From: Bradyrhizobium sp. CCBAU 051011
GTDB taxonomy: Bacteria > Pseudomonadota > Alphaproteobacteria > Rhizobiales > Xanthobacteraceae
Length of the DNA stretch: 64,000 nucleotides
Direction: 5' to 3'
NCBI RefSeq assembly: GCF_009930815.1
Contig: NZ_CP022222.1
Location: 8,970,501-9,034,500 of the forward strand
The translations under genes were made by a program, and so were the position numbers. Shown here piece after piece: positions 62,653 through 64,000 of this stretch (its first letter is position 1; each line of letters opens with the position of its first letter). Under the pieces are notes generated by a model, which saw only the letters and a list, made by a program, of their open reading frames with translations, did not search any database and had not been told where the DNA came from.

Positions 62653-64000
62653 TTAGTGAACGAAGTTAACGATGCCATGCTTAAGCATCCATCCGCAAAC
62701 CGCCCCCAACAACGCAGCGGGAACCGGGAGCAGCTCTCTCTTGATGTCAACCAAGCCTGCCCGCGATGCATAAATCAAAGTGAGAGGGACACTCGAAAAG
62801 TACGAAAGTACAACGCCTCCGATCGCGCCAGGAAATCCCAGAAAATTAAAGCCAAATGGGACCGCCAAGAATAAAACGACAATCCTGATGAGGTGAAGCT
62901 GAAAATACACCTTGGCCAGCCCCAGCGCCAGAAACGTCTGCGTGGCTATACGAAACGGATAGGCTAACAGGGCGACCGACAATATCTGCAGTGCTGGCCC
63001 GGCCTGCTGATATCTCGCATCGTAAAGGACCGAGACGATTTTCTCGCCAGAGACCATCAGGCAGCCGGCGGAAAAATAAGCAGCTGATGCTATAGCCAGG
63101 TGAAACCGGTAATAAGAGCGCTTGAGATCGATAGGGCGACTGCGAACCACCTCGCTCAAGGCAGGAAAGGAAACATCCACAACCATCTTCGTGAGGACTT
63201 GGTCGACCGAACTGAACATGAGGAAGGCGACCGCATACGCGCCAAGGGTGGCGGGATCAACCATTGCGCCAAGAAGAATCCGGTCTCCGTTTGTCGCGAC
63301 GAAGTATAAGGCGGACGATAGAAAGAGCCATTTACCAAACCGGATAATCTCGGCACAGGCTGCGCGATTCCACTGAGGCGTGTTTGAAGTACCCGGAAGC
63401 GCTGTGTGCGACAAAACCGTTCTAGTCAAGGTCGACGCGAAACCACCGGCAATCAAAGCCCATATTGATCTGTCAACAATAGCCCAGGTCACCATCGCCG
63501 CAAAGCCGACGATTTGAGAGACAATCTCAAGGCCTGTAATTCGGGCCAGCAACAGATTGCGACTTGCTTGGAGCGTCTTTGTGGACTCAAAGCCATTTAC
63601 TATGACGGCTAATGAAAGCGCCGCGATGACGTAAGGAAGACTTGGATGCTCATAGACACTTCCAGTTGGGATCGCACCTAGGCGACCGGCAAATCCGACC
63701 CCGATGGCGACCAAGATCAGACAGCCGGCGAGCACTAGTCCGCGACAAATCTGTAATAGCCAAACTGTGTTCAGAAATGAGGGGTCGCTTCCTCGGGAAT
63801 TCTGCACAACGCTTGGTTTTAACCCCAAGTCAGATAACATTGCTAAGCCGACCGAAATCATCGTCGCAATCGCCATGATTCCGAACATCTCCGGAACCAG
63901 CAATCGCGTCATGATCAAAGTGCTGCCAAGCCGAAACGCGTAGCTGAATGCATAGCCGGCCAGACTCCAGCTACCAGCGGCCAATACTCGCTGCTTCAGC
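62653..64000 (-). CDS. Wzx-type polysaccharide flippase, partial at window edge
   Basis: At least 448 residues of a MOP-superfamily flippase with about twelve to fourteen helices. The visible N-terminus is AAGSWSLAGYAFSYAFRLGS, followed by LIMTRLLVPEMFGIMAIATM, the usual start of Wzx/RfbX proteins. The frame remains open to the window edge (reading LKQRVL before this), so the start lies outside. It flips lipid-linked oligosaccharide to the periplasm for polymerisation and works with the chain-length and export proteins of this locus. Confidence 0.88.
   Translation of the reverse strand, partial: LKQRVLAAGSWSLAGYAFSYAFRLGSTLIMTRLLVPEMFGIMAIATMISVGLAMLSDLGLKPSVVQNSRGSDPSFLNTVWLLQICRGLVLAGCLILVAIGVGFAGRLGAIPTGSVYEHPSLPYVIAALSLAVIVNGFESTKTLQASRNLLLARITGLEIVSQIVGFAAMVTWAIVDRSIWALIAGGFASTLTRTVLSHTALPGTSNTPQWNRAACAEIIRFGKWLFLSSALYFVATNGDRILLGAMVDPATLGAYAVAFLMFSSVDQVLTKMVVDVSFPALSEVVRSRPIDLKRSYYRFHLAIASAAYFSAGCLMVSGEKIVSVLYDARYQQAGPALQILSVALLAYPFRIATQTFLALGLAKVYFQLHLIRIVVLFLAVPFGFNFLGFPGAIGGVVLSYFSSVPLTLIYASRAGLVDIKRELLPVPAALLGAVCGWMLKHGIVNFVH

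Noticed and set aside
1..64000. CRISPR arrays, tRNA or rRNA genes, integrase, insertion sequences
   Set aside because: No regularly spaced direct repeats, cloverleaf or conserved RNA segments, and no transposase or integrase motifs were seen.

Overview
The window looks like chromosomal DNA of a high-GC alphaproteobacterium of the Bradyrhizobium / Nitrobacteraceae type. This is inferred from GC-rich codon use, an OpgC-like acyltransferase, tightly packed acyl-CoA and branched-chain-type ABC transporter operons, and an exosortase/PEP-CTERM locus beside exopolysaccharide genes. No rRNA, tRNA, CRISPR array, insertion sequence or integrase was recognised.

Region 1 (1-7.1 kb) holds a small hypothetical gene, an OpgC-family membrane protein, a family 3 glycoside hydrolase with an unresolved start, and a three-gene unit: a membrane protein (DUF4153/DUF4173-like), an OmpR-type response regulator and a sensor histidine kinase.

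Region 2 (7.1-27 kb) is catabolic. A long leftward operon encodes a substrate-binding protein, LivH/M/G/F-type transporter subunits, a CaiB-type CoA transferase, an enoyl-CoA hydratase, a MaoC-type hydratase, a CitE-type CoA-ester lyase and a thiolase. A divergent rightward operon encodes an acyl-CoA ligase, a TetR regulator, a short-chain dehydrogenase and a long Baeyer-Villiger monooxygenase. The 170-bp spacer between them carries a perfect 13-bp-arm palindrome, a strong operator candidate. Single genes follow: a DsbA-fold isomerase, a GST, a class II aldolase-like protein, a triple GAF-like protein and an epoxide hydrolase. Together they suggest uptake and CoA-dependent breakdown of an unidentified carbonyl, aromatic or alicyclic acid.

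Region 3 (27-35 kb) is sparse. It has small membrane, secreted and zinc-ribbon genes, a large TPR/beta-barrel protein resembling phage N4 receptor NfrA, a PEP-CTERM protein, and two overlapping genes of 38 and 52 codons.

Region 4 (35-55 kb) is an exopolysaccharide and exosortase locus. It contains two glycosyltransferases, a second PEP-CTERM protein followed by an orphan PEP-CTERM tail in another frame, a phosphatase, an exosortase with a small accessory membrane protein, an EpsD-type PPIase lipoprotein, EpsI, a trypsin-like protease, gmd and a GDP-fucose synthase, a BY-kinase with a Wzz/GumC-type chain-length protein, an AAA ATPase, a Wza-type export protein, an outer-membrane barrel protein, a 795-residue TPR lipoprotein, and a WecB/TagA glycosyltransferase fused to a STAS domain.

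Region 5 (55-64 kb) is a variable sugar cassette. An acetyltransferase + GT2 pair occurs twice, and the first GT2 copy is a frameshifted pseudogene starting in an (AT)11 tract. GT25, GT-A-like and GT4 genes of visibly lower GC follow, then a Wzx-type flippase cut by the window edge.

The most interesting signals are the exosortase locus with its decayed second anchor, the operator palindrome, the duplicated acetyltransferase-GT2 module, the STAS fusion, and very small genes that simple length cut-offs would miss.
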